This document shows positions 47,511-57,274 of a DNA stretch of 64,000 bases, one piece after another. A program made the translations under genes and the position numbers. The DNA comes from Dioscorea cayenensis subsp. rotundata (lineage: Eukaryota > Streptophyta > Magnoliopsida > Dioscoreales > Dioscoreaceae). The DNA is taken from contig NC_052482.1 in assembly GCF_009730915.1 (NCBI RefSeq), positions 21,234,345 to 21,298,344 of the forward strand, given 5' to 3'. The notes under the pieces were generated by a model, which made no database searches, was not told the DNA's origin, and worked only from the letters and a program-made list of their open reading frames with translations. Every line of letters begins with the position of its first letter. Position 1 is the first letter of the stretch.

Positions 47511-50500
47511 ATGGCGGAGGTCAGGGGTCCTGCAATTGGGATTGATCTCGGGACGACCTACTCGCGCGTCGCCGTTTGGCAGCATGGTCGTGTGAAAATC
47601 ATAAAGAATGATCAGGGGAAGGGCTTTACTCCATCCTACGTTGCTTTCACCGACACTAAGCGGCTCATCGGAGACGCAGCCAAGGAACAGCTCGCCGAGA
47701 ATCCCAAAAACACCATCTTTGGTAAGCGCTTTCTACTCCATTCTCACCGAGATCTTCATGTTTTTCAAGTTGATTGCTTGTTTATGCCAAGGTTGTGAGA
47801 TGAGATCTTTGGTGTATCTCTCTTTCTTTCTTTCTTTCTAACTTTCTTTCTTTTTGTGTTAATTTAAGGATTTCTTGATCTTTGTAGTGATTTATGAGTG
47901 TGATTCATTTGTTTCATCTTGAGTTTCCAAAATCTTCACCTTTTTCAATGGAATTTCATTTGTTTGATTTGAGTCTAATTAAATGATTTCTCTTCTTCAA
48001 TGTCTTTCTTTTCTTTTATTTTTATAGTTTATTTATGGTTTTTTTAGGTTGAGTTTGTTGATTTCGTATTGATTCTTTAGTGTGTTTCATTATTTGTTTC
48101 ATCTAATGTTGCCAAGATCTTCATCCTTTTCAATGGAATCTTATATGTTTGATTAGGGTCTAATTAAATGAAAAAAAAGGAGTTGTTCATGATTTCTCTT
48201 ATGTTGGATTTCTTTGGGTTAATTCTGTTGATATAATTGATTTATGAGTGTGTTCCATTTGTTTCATTTTTTGTTGTCAAGATCTTCATCCTTTTCAATG
48301 GAATCTCATTTGTTTGATTAGTGTCTAATTAAATGAAAAGAAAAAAAAGTTATTAATGATTTCTCTTCTACAGTGTCTTTCTTTTATTCTTCAGGTCAAG
48401 TTTGTTGATTTTGTACTGATTTTTGCAACATTAGACTTGATATTTCATACTTTATCTCTCTTATATGTCCAAGATCTTAACCCTGCTTAATGGTGTCTCA
48501 TTTTTCACTGATTTTATATAATTAGGATTTCTTTAGGATGGATCTGTTGATATATGTATTGATTTATGAGTGTGTTTCATTTGTTTCATCTTATGTTGCC
48601 AAGATCTTCATCCTTTTCAATGGAATCTCATTTGTTTGATTAGGGTCTACTTAAATGAAAAGAAAAACAAAAGTTATTAATGATTTCTCTTCTACAGAGT
48701 CTTTCTTTTGTTATTCAGGTCAAGTTTGTTGATTTTATACTGATTTTTGCAACATTAGGGCTTGATATTTCATACTTTATCTCTCTTATGTGTCCAAGAT
48801 CTTAACCCTGCTTAATTGTGTCTGGTTTTTCACTGATTTTATACAATTAGGATATCTAGTTAAAATGGAACTTCTAATGTATCCTCATAACAGAAACATA
48901 ACCCAAAGATGATGATATTTCATTTGCTAAACATGGATAGCTGTATATATTATCATCTTGTATCATATCATCCCACTCTTTCTAATTTTTCTAATTTAAT
49001 GATGTCTACTAAGCATGCAATTCAGCAAAATGCTAGCATAAGTGTATTACTTTTTCTGGATAATTTAATGAGGCAGATGTTAAGCGTTTGATTGGGAGGA
49101 AATTCCGTGATGACCATGTTCAGAATGACATGAAACTCTGGCCATTCGAGGTCATCGAAGCCACCGGTGAAAAGCCCATGATCGCCGTCCAATACAAGGG
49201 CGAAAACAAGCAGTTTACTCCTGAAGAGATCTCCTCCATGGTCCTCATGAGGATGAAGATGTTCGCCGAGTCCTATCTCGGCACAGCCATTACAGATGCT
49301 GTGATCACCGTTCCGGCCTACTTCAATGACTCCCAGCGTCAGGCCACCAAGGATGCTGGTGCCATCGCTGGCCTCAATGTTATACGCATCATTAATGAAC
49401 CAACGGCGGCAGCCATCGCTTACAGCCTAAATAAGAAAGGCAGCAGCTCCGACAAGAAGAATGTCCTTATCTTCGACCTCGGTGGTGGTACATTAGATGT
49501 GTCCTTACTCACCATTCAAGAAGGTACCCTTGAAGTAAAGGCCACTGTAGGAGATACTCATCTTGGAGGTGAGGACTTTGACAACAATATGGTGGCCCAT
49601 TTTGTTAAGAAGTTCAAGAAGAAGAATGGCGGGATGGACATCAGCGGCAGCACCGAAGCTATGAGCAGGCTGAGAACTTCCTGTGAGGAAGCCAAGAGAA
49701 AACTCTCCAACGTTACTGAAACTACCATTGATATTGATTCCTTGTATCAAGGCCAAAAATTCCACTCTATCATCACCAGAGGCAAATATGAGGGTCTCAA
49801 CAAGGACTTATTTGAGAAGTGCATGAAATCAGTGGAGAAGTGTTTGACTGAAGGCGAGATGGAGAAACAGCAAGTAGATGATGTTGTCCTTGCTGGCTGT
49901 TCAACAAGGACCCCCCATCTGCAGGTGATGTTGCGGAACTTGTTCAATGGTAAAGAGCCCCGCAATACTATCAACAAATGTGAGGCTGTGGTTTATGGTG
50001 CTGCTGTTCAAGCTGCTATTTTGAGCGGTGAGGGTGATACGAAGGTGCAGGACTTGCAACTGATTGATGTCACACCTCTTCCTCTTTATCTGCATAAACT
50101 TGGTGGATCCACGACTGCTTTGATTCCCAGGAACACAACAATCCCAGCTAAAATACAGCAAGTGCACACAAGCTCCTCAAACAACCAAGTTCTTATAAGG
50201 GTGTATGAAGGTGAGGAAGAAAGTGTAAACTATAAGAAACTTAGTAGGCAAGTTTACGATCTCCGGCCCTGCTCCAGCTCCAGCTCCCCAAGGTAAGCTA
50301 AAAGGGCCAGCTCCCCAAGGTAAGCTAAAATTCAATGTCTGCTTCAACATCGACGAGGATGGCATCCTCAATGTATCACCAGGGGAGCATGTCAAAGGAG
50401 TTGAGAACAGGCTAACCATCAACAATGACAAGGGCAGACTGAGCACAGAAGAGATTGAGAAAATGGCGCAGGCTGCCCAGGTGTACGAGGCTGAGGATGA

Positions 50501-50762
50501 AGAGCTGAAGAAGACGATGGAAAGCAAGAACAATTTGGAGAAATATGCCAATCATATGAGGGACATGATCAAGGATCAGAAGAATGCAAAGAAGCTCACA
50601 AAGAAAAAAAGGAAGTTAACTAAGGATGCTGTGCATCAGACAATACGATGGTTGGATAAGAATCAGCACGCGCAGGCGAATGAGGTTGACGATAAGATGA
50701 AGAGGCTCAAAAGTTTTTGCGATCCCATCATTGTCAAGTTGAACAAGCAAGAGGCAAGCTAG
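47511..50762 (+). CDS. divergent cytosolic-type HSP70, with a frame break
   Basis: Two exons, 47511-47721 and 49077-50762, split at the classic plant HSP70 intron in the codon after NTIF. The ATPase domain carries [21 protein letters not shown] and [12 protein letters not shown], and the substrate domain carries DVTPLPLYL and [13 protein letters not shown]70s are ATP-driven folding chaperones. Oddities: the usual VGGSTR nucleotide motif reads AGCSTR, an in-frame 27-bp repeat (50280-50333) duplicates PAPQGKLK, and the C-terminus ends NKQEAS with no EEVD. At 50234-50240 the frame shifts by one. The first frame stops at 50296 while the homologous continuation ([10 protein letters not shown] through [16 protein letters not shown]) runs to 50762. 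About 631 aa if continuous. The promoter has a heat-shock element. Could be a functional divergent paralogue with an assembly indel, or a decaying copy. Confidence 0.85.
47889..48860. repeat. degenerate tandem repeats in the HSP70 intron
   Basis: GATTTATGAGTGTG(A/T)TTC.TTTGTTTC starts at 47889, 48239 and 48561 (periods about 350 and 322 bp), with a partial copy near 48075. Each is followed by AAGATCTTCATCCTTTTCAATGGAAT-type sequence, and the last two also share GTTATTAATGATTTCTCTTC. The 48239 and 48561 units are highly similar over about 300 bp. Confidence 0.7.
50280..50333 (+). repeat. 27-bp in-frame tandem duplication in HSP70
   Basis: CCAGCTCCCCAAGGTAAGCT and the next 7 bases occur at 50280-50306 and again at 50307-50333 (24 of 27 identical). 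They encode PAPQGKLKG then PAPQGKLKF in the substrate-binding domain, where other HSP70s have a short PPAPRGVPQ segment. Confidence 0.85.
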
Positions 50763-52811
50763 CATTCTGCTGGCACCAAGAGAAACATACTTTCGCCGTG
50801 TTGTTGGTGCCGATGTGTGCAAAGTCAAGCAAGCTGAATGACTTTGGTCATGTAGTTACCTTACATTCCATTCATTTCTTGTATCTCTGGAGACTGGACT
50901 TGTAGTATGATACATCATATGCTTTTTAAACAATAAAAAGAGAAGTACAAACTTGTATTTTTGTTAACCTGCTATAGTGTTTGTTGAATTCTTGTCTGAA
51001 AAGCTATGCTATGATATAGGTAGCGGTTCTAAAGTAAAAGAGGGAATCCTAACCGATTGGGCATTGTCATGAATAATACACACCGTCTTTTCTTTTGTGG
51101 GATGTCCATAGAATATAGAAGGCAGCAAAGTGGGAATTGCACACTAGTCTCCTACATATTAATAAAATTTAAAAAAAAAAAAGCGAAAAAAAGGGCCTAC
51201 CAAAACAAGTAGAAAGCATGATATCATACAAGCCAATGAGGGCAGATATAAAGTAAGCAACTGTACTAACAGCATTCAATAATAAGTCCCATGAATGACA
51301 TCCCCTCTCTAATCCATTATATATATATATATATATATTTAATAAAATATATATATATATATATATATAAAAAGGCAGAAGATGCTAAGATTGATGAACA
51401 AAGCATGCATCCACGTCATCAACTCGCACATACAAACTAGAGGCATGATGAAACTTTGTTGCTTGAGATGATGGCTAGCAATAATGACATCAACTAATTC
51501 AGTTGCATCCAAAAACAAACATATCAATACAAGCTGAAGAAACAAGGTGTTCACAGTTCATCCAAAATTTAAAAATTATCTGATAGAAGTATCAAGCAGT
51601 AAAACTACATGCAAGTCTCTAAACAAAAGGAAGACCAACCTCCTTTAATAGATCATGGAGAATAAGAGGAAAATTAAGGCCTTTTATGAAAACTTTATAT
51701 TTACAAATATCTAGCAACAAGCTAAAAGCAAGGTATGATTGAAAGTTCTATGAATGGCAAAATCCCAACTAAGAAGTCCTTTCTAAAACTTTTAAACATC
51801 ACAGCATGCAAGATAGACTGCCTCTAATCACCACTTTCAAACCAAAGCAGGAACAATAATATCAAGAGACTCAGAACTCCAATAAATATAAAACTATAAA
51901 TACCATCAAGAGGGTGAAAACTGGATATCATCTAGATTACAAGCAAGACAAGAAATTAAAACAAGTTAATTTAGCAATGTTAAGGCAAACAAACCCATGC
52001 TAAGAGTTAATACTATACTAGTAGAAATATATAGCAGCCCCTTACAATGACCTAGAAAGAGAAAAATGTCATAACATTTTACAAAATCATTTTGTAAACA
52101 CACCATAACATTCAACAATCTGAAATAAGCTGTAAAAGAGAAAAGGATTTCTCAGTTGTAATGTAAAGCCTGCCACAAAATATGTCAAAACAGCAATATA
52201 CATTTAATTCAGATACTAAAATTTTAAACTATAAACACTTCAGTAATTTCATCCAAATAGTAAATTTGTAATAACTTAAAACGGGCAATCAAACATCACC
52301 ACTAAAAATAAAAAATAAAAGACAATTCCTTTTTAATGAATCACAGAACCACACTGGAACACCTCAACTACCTCATCCAATATGAATGTCTATACAAATT
52401 GTTGATTCATCATGTTCTGTTGAAAAATTAGTGACTGGAACAATGCCAACATATCAAAGAAACAGGTGGAAGAAAATTATGTCTACAATTATAATAAGGG
52501 TTGGCAATAGTTGAAACAGATAAATTATCTTAATTCAGATGTCAACATATAAGCATAAAAGGCTGCAATAATACAGTGAAATCCTTACCACTCTCCTTTG
52601 GGAACTTCAAGTATCCAGCGTTTCAGAGCACCCATGATTAAAAGCCATACCAGAGTGAATCGCCACCAAATCATCCCGATAGGAGTTGCAAAAGGAAATA
52701 GGCATGGTAAGGATGCACTGTGAATTGATGGATTTCCTTCTATGATACAAAGTTAGTAAACAATGGAAAATTGACCAAGGCAACCACCGATGCACATAAA
52801 AATTCTCCATC
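50763..52811. other. 3' regions of HSP70 (+) and the HSP20-like gene (-)
   Basis: HSP70 3' UTR to about 50950 (AATAAA at 50931). The rest is AT-rich and may contain the spliced 3' UTR of the minus-strand gene (donor-like GAGTG/GTAAGG near 52590). A long (AT)n tract spans 51318-51369. No other gene recognised. Confidence 0.45.
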
Positions 52812-54377
52812 TCATGTCAGTAGAAGCTCATTAGCTCCGAGATGAGGCGGGCGCATACACACATGAACTTCATGTTCCTCTGGTCCTCCGCTGTGTTTTG
52901 GGACCATGATCTCTAGCACAGTTCCAGTTTCATCATAATATGCTTCCAGCTTAGCATCCTCCGGGATTCGAGTAGCAAGTGGAATTTCTCTTATGAACTC
53001 CCCAGGAGGACAGTGCTCAGGAGAAGGGTCTGTGAGCTTGAAAGTGCGATCATGTCTCTTTATATAAGGCATCCTAGCGGTACTAACACAAGATATCTTC
53101 ACTATCCCATGGGTAAGACTGTTCTTCCATGAAACCTTCACCCTCTGCTGATCAGAGAACGGCAAGCTGACCATGATCAAGTACCCCTCATCATCCTCAT
53201 AGATCGTCTTTGCAGCAGTTACTGGACCATAAGCATGCCTCATCACACCACTGAACTCATTCAGCCACAAAGGTTCAATTGGGTGTATATCCATATCTTG
53301 CGGAGACGATGAACCCACAGGCAAGCAACAGTCCTCTTCCATGGCATGAGGAAAGAAATCTTTCCGGCGTTTGCTGCACATCGGGGAGAGGTCCATCCCA
53401 TCACCACCGTTAGACGGCTGGGTCGACAAGTTGAGACCTGATCCATTGAGCAATTTCCTTGAATGCGTTTGTGACATAGTGTTCTTCAATGAAGGAGGAG
53501 GCCTCTCAAGCTCGAACTCAGTGTTTGGGAGATTCCTCCATGAACCAAAGTCACTAGCCTCCGGAGGGATAGAGAAGTTGAGATCTCTCCCCGTGAGTTC
53601 AGCCCATTTCTTCCTATCCACATCCGAGACATGAGAGAGGTTGGGGGTGCGGACAACCTCGATACCATGGACGCACTGGGGATTGGACAGGCCGCGGTAC
53701 TGCTTGCGCTGCATTCGGTGGGAGCGAACGAAGCCCCGGTCTACGGAGAAGGGGAACTGGGGCTCGCCGAGGCGAGAGTGGCCATTCATGTAGCTGCGGA
53801 GCTGCATCTTGCCAAGAGCGTTCTCCGGGCGCTCCTTGAAGACCCACATGTACATATTCTCCATGTCGTGCTGGACAAGGAAGATGTCAAGGCGGAGATC
53901 GGACTTGTCGAAGCTGGCGCCGCCGGTGGAGGCATCGCGGGTGATGATCTTGGACTTGGATTTATCGGACAGGACGGGCTTGAAATAGAAGTTGAAGAAG
54001 AACCAGGCGCCCCAGATACTGTCGCCGCGACGGGCACACTTGCGGGGGATGGCGCCGGAGGCGGCAGCCGAGGAGGGGCGGGGGAGGTTGAGGATGGAGT
54101 CGGGGTCGTAAAGAGGGTGAGGGGCGAGGCCGACATCGAGGAGGTCGCAGGGGTCAGGAGAGTGACCAGAAGAGGACCAGTGAAGAGGCGGCGGTGGAGG
54201 GGAAGGGTCGACGGAGAGGGGGAGGTTGATGTCCGGCGGCCGCGAGAGATGGTGCTGATGGGGGTGCTGGCGCGGTGGCTGGATCATGAGCTCGCGGTCG
54301 ATGTCTTCGTCGGCAACGGCGGAGGTGGCGCATGGATCCATGGAGAGAAGAGTGGATGGATGATGGTTATTCTCCAT
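52812..54377 (-). CDS. plant protein with C-terminal HSP20-like domain (FYD/At5g02480 type)
   Basis: Single coding exon, 521 aa from the ATG at 54377 (MENNHHPSTLLSMDP). Upstream the frame stays open through a second ATG (54407) to a GTG (54419), but the chosen start matches my memory of the family. The N-terminus is Pro/His-rich. The conserved core includes DSIWGAWFFFNFYFKPVLSD, HDMENMYMWVFKERPENALG, MQLRSYMNGHSR and NPQCVHGIEVV. The C-terminal part (about residues 395-495) has the beta-strand pattern of an alpha-crystallin/p23 fold (AAKTIYEDDEGYLIMVSLPF ... LEAYYDETGTVLEIMVP). Function unknown; HSP20-like folds suggest chaperone-type protein binding. 5' codons are very GC-rich. A 5' UTR intron is likely (donor near 54797). 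Confidence 0.85.
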   Translation of the reverse strand: MENNHHPSTLLSMDPCATSAVADEDIDRELMIQPPRQHPHQHHLSRPPDINLPLSVDPSPPPPPLHWSSSGHSPDPCDLLDVGLAPHPLYDPDSILNLPRPSSAAASGAIPRKCARRGDSIWGAWFFFNFYFKPVLSDKSKSKIITRDASTGGASFDKSDLRLDIFLVQHDMENMYMWVFKERPENALGKMQLRSYMNGHSRLGEPQFPFSVDRGFVRSHRMQRKQYRGLSNPQCVHGIEVVRTPNLSHVSDVDRKKWAELTGRDLNFSIPPEASDFGSWRNLPNTEFELERPPPSLKNTMSQTHSRKLLNGSGLNLSTQPSNGGDGMDLSPMCSKRRKDFFPHAMEEDCCLPVGSSSPQDMDIHPIEPLWLNEFSGVMRHAYGPVTAAKTIYEDDEGYLIMVSLPFSDQQRVKVSWKNSLTHGIVKISCVSTARMPYIKRHDRTFKLTDPSPEHCPPGEFIREIPLATRIPEDAKLEAYYDETGTVLEIMVPKHSGGPEEHEVHVCMRPPHLGANELLLT

Positions 54378-56658
54378 CGACAACGTCGTCAGCAACGATT
54401 CCCCCATCTCCCAGCACACCCTCTTCCTCTTCTTCTCCGATTCCCCGATCTCGATCTCCTCCCTCCCCTCCTCCCTCCGGCTCCGCCGGCAGCAGCGACG
54501 GCGCTACCTATCGGGTGGATTCGGGTCTCCGCAACATCCAGCGCAAGCATCGCTTCCAAATCCCTCAAAATCCCTTTCCATAAATTCCCCCAAGTCCCTC
54601 AAAACCCTAGATCCAATAACCACAAGAATCCAAAAACGATAACAATCTAAGGGATCCACTGAAATCCCTAGAAATCGTTGGAAAAAAAGGGATCAATGAG
54701 AACAAAGCCGCCATGTATTCACCTCCACATCGATTCACAAACCCAAATCGCAAGCACCGAAAGAGGATTCATGGCTTAGGTTTTGATTCTGATTACCTCG
54801 TGGAGGAGATGAGAGAGAGATCTAGGGTTCCATCGTCGTTCCCATTCTTCTTCTTTTGAGAAACAGAGAAGCGTTCATCCTCGAAACGAGAGAGAAGAGA
54901 GAAATAGAGCTGCGAAACGGTAACGGAGTTGTGGTTTTAGGGGCCGTCAAAGAGTTGTTGCACAAGATGAGAGACGCCGTTAACAGACGGTGACGGAGGT
55001 TTTTTTTTAATTTCTTAATTAATTAATTAATTAATTATGCGCTGTTTGTAGTTGTACATAAACGTATTATTATTTTTTAACAAGAATTATAGAATTAAGT
55101 ATTTGATTATTGTTAATTATTTATTTAATATTTAATATTTTACATCACTTGATTTTTATTTTTATTTTTTATTTTTTTTTTGTCTAAAAATGAAAATTTT
55201 AAGCAAATCTTCCAAATTTAATGAGATTCACCTCCCTTATAGATAATCTCCTATTTGATTTTAAAATCTAAATGATTTTTCCTTATTTAGAAGCTGTTTT
55301 ATAAGCTTTATGAAAATTTATAATTAATTATTTTATACAATCATAATGTGATTTAACATTAATATAGTAAGACATTCATTTTTCTGGGACGGCAGTAGAT
55401 TTTAAAGATGGAACATTACTAAATTTTCAATTTACAAATGTCTCGGTTGCTGTTAGATCAATATTTAATAGCCGTCTAATCTTTTTTCTTCCCTGGTGAT
55501 TTTACACCCAATTTTTTATTTCTTTCTCTCATATTTTTAAACATGTGGACGTAGAGGTCCATAGATAACGTTCTACAATATGGTAATATGATAAAAACCT
55601 TACTACAACTCACAAGCAAAGCCTCTGCCAACAATGTGAAAGCTTAGACAAAGTTGGCTGTTAGTTTCTAGCACTTGATTTACACTGGTCAAGGTCATTA
55701 ACATGTGCCAATTAATATATTTTTTTAAAAATATATATATATAAATCTTAAATTTCAAAACTAGCAAAACAAACTATATATATATATATATATTTGTCAA
55801 AGAACAAACAAACAATATTGACCACAAACTTGATGCCATTCTTGCATGAGATGTGATTTCTTACCTAAAAGAAAATTAAAATTAAAGTTTTGGTTTGTGA
55901 AAAATCAAAAGAGATGAGGTTCAATTAAAATAATTAGCCCCTAATTAATCACCCAAAAGAGGATTAGTTATTCTAGTTTCTATCAATGATATAATGTTCA
56001 TTGGTTATATGACTTTCGTTAAAACATGTTCTTAAAATATTTATAAAAATCTTTCTTTCAAAATAATCTAATTATTATATATATATTTACAAATTTCATT
56101 TAATATGTCCAAATAAAATAATAATTTACAATTTAAGTAAATAAAAGAAGGGGACCAAATAAGGTCCTTTCCCACTGGAACAAAAAAGTCTTCCATTCCT
56201 TGCATAAATTTTAAACAAAATATAAAGTGTTAAATTAATTATTTCAATAATTAATTATGTAAAAATAAGAAACAAGTAGTAACACACAGTAAGTCATCAT
56301 CAGCCAGTCTGTTCTAACAGAGACATGCTTGAATTTCAAAACAAATATTTTTCAAAAAATTGATGCCATTAAGATCATCTTCTCAGATGTTAAGCGTCAG
56401 GTTGGCAAATCACTTGATTTTATATGCTATCACTCTCCAATCAAACATCCCAAAAACACTAAAAGCATCACCATTTTTAAAGGTTTCAAATGATTAAAAA
56501 AATGACTGGTTGGATAATATGGCAAAATCCAAAGGTTAAAAAGTAAAAAAAGACTCTGTTATTCAATAAATGAGTGCATTGAGCTTACCTTCAAGCTATT
56601 CAAACCAAACCATGCAAGTCCAAGCTTTGAACACAACCATTCATTTGATTCTCAATCC
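54378..56658. other. leader/promoter of the HSP20-like gene and AT-rich intergenic DNA
   Basis: 54378-54930 is GC-rich leader. A (TTAA)n run lies at 55016-55037. The rest is AT-rich with no gene recognised. Confidence 0.5.
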
Positions 56659-57089
56659 ATGGAGAAAACAAGGGAAGAGTTCATATCACTGGTCATCATC
56701 ACCGATCTCGCAGTCATGTCCGTGATCATGGCAATCACTGTCTACCACTGCATCATGATCACCTGGTTCAATCCCCAGCAGTTGAGTTTATAGCACGAAC
56801 AAGATCCTACCGGCAGCTTGGAGGCATCCACCTCCACAGACGGGTTAGTACCTCCGGCCAGGGTTTATGGGAAGGGAGAGGCGATGTTCGGAGATGTTCG
56901 GAGGAGAGAACAGTAGTGCAGTGTGCTTATGTGAATTCAAAGATGGAGAAGCTGTGGAGTGATGCCAGAGTGCATGCATTGCTTCCATGCTCCATGCATC
57001 AGTATGTGGTTTCATTCTCATTCTAAGTTTCTAACTGCCCATTGTGCCAATCAGAGGCTATGCTCTGTAATTTAGGTTTTGATACATAA
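56659..57089 (+). pseudogene. RING-H2 (ATL-type) E3 ligase pseudogene
   Basis: An ATG-started frame (56659-56793) encodes a short N-terminus with a hydrophobic segment (LVIITDLAVMSVIMAITVYH) and then stops. In other frames the pieces of a RING-H2 finger follow in order: AVCLCEFKDGEAVE, MPECMHCFHAPCI (C-H-H-C ligands) and SNCPLCQSEAM. TM segment plus RING-H2 in an intronless gene is the ATL ubiquitin-ligase layout. The pieces are separated by frame breaks, including a 10-bp tandem duplication (GATGTTCGGA, 56883-56902). The first zinc ligand appears to be Ser (SAVC for CxxC). With several lesions this is a real pseudogene and not a single sequencing error. Confidence 0.7.
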
Positions 57090-57274
57090 AGGATTCCATT
57101 CCCAAATCCCAATAGAGTTCTATATATTAATATGTAATCACAAGTAGCGCAAACATGGCAAGGGTCTGAAGATGATGTCTTTTATTGCAAACTTAAGTAT
57201 AAATGTACATCAGATTAAATAATATATAAGTAAAGTGTATATGGTGTAATATGTGATATTTTAAAGATGGCAAC

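Noticed and set aside
53631-54650. 339-codon open frame on the plus strand
   Set aside because: It lies opposite the HSP20-like coding exon; GC-rich codons on the minus strand leave the antisense frame open. No family features.
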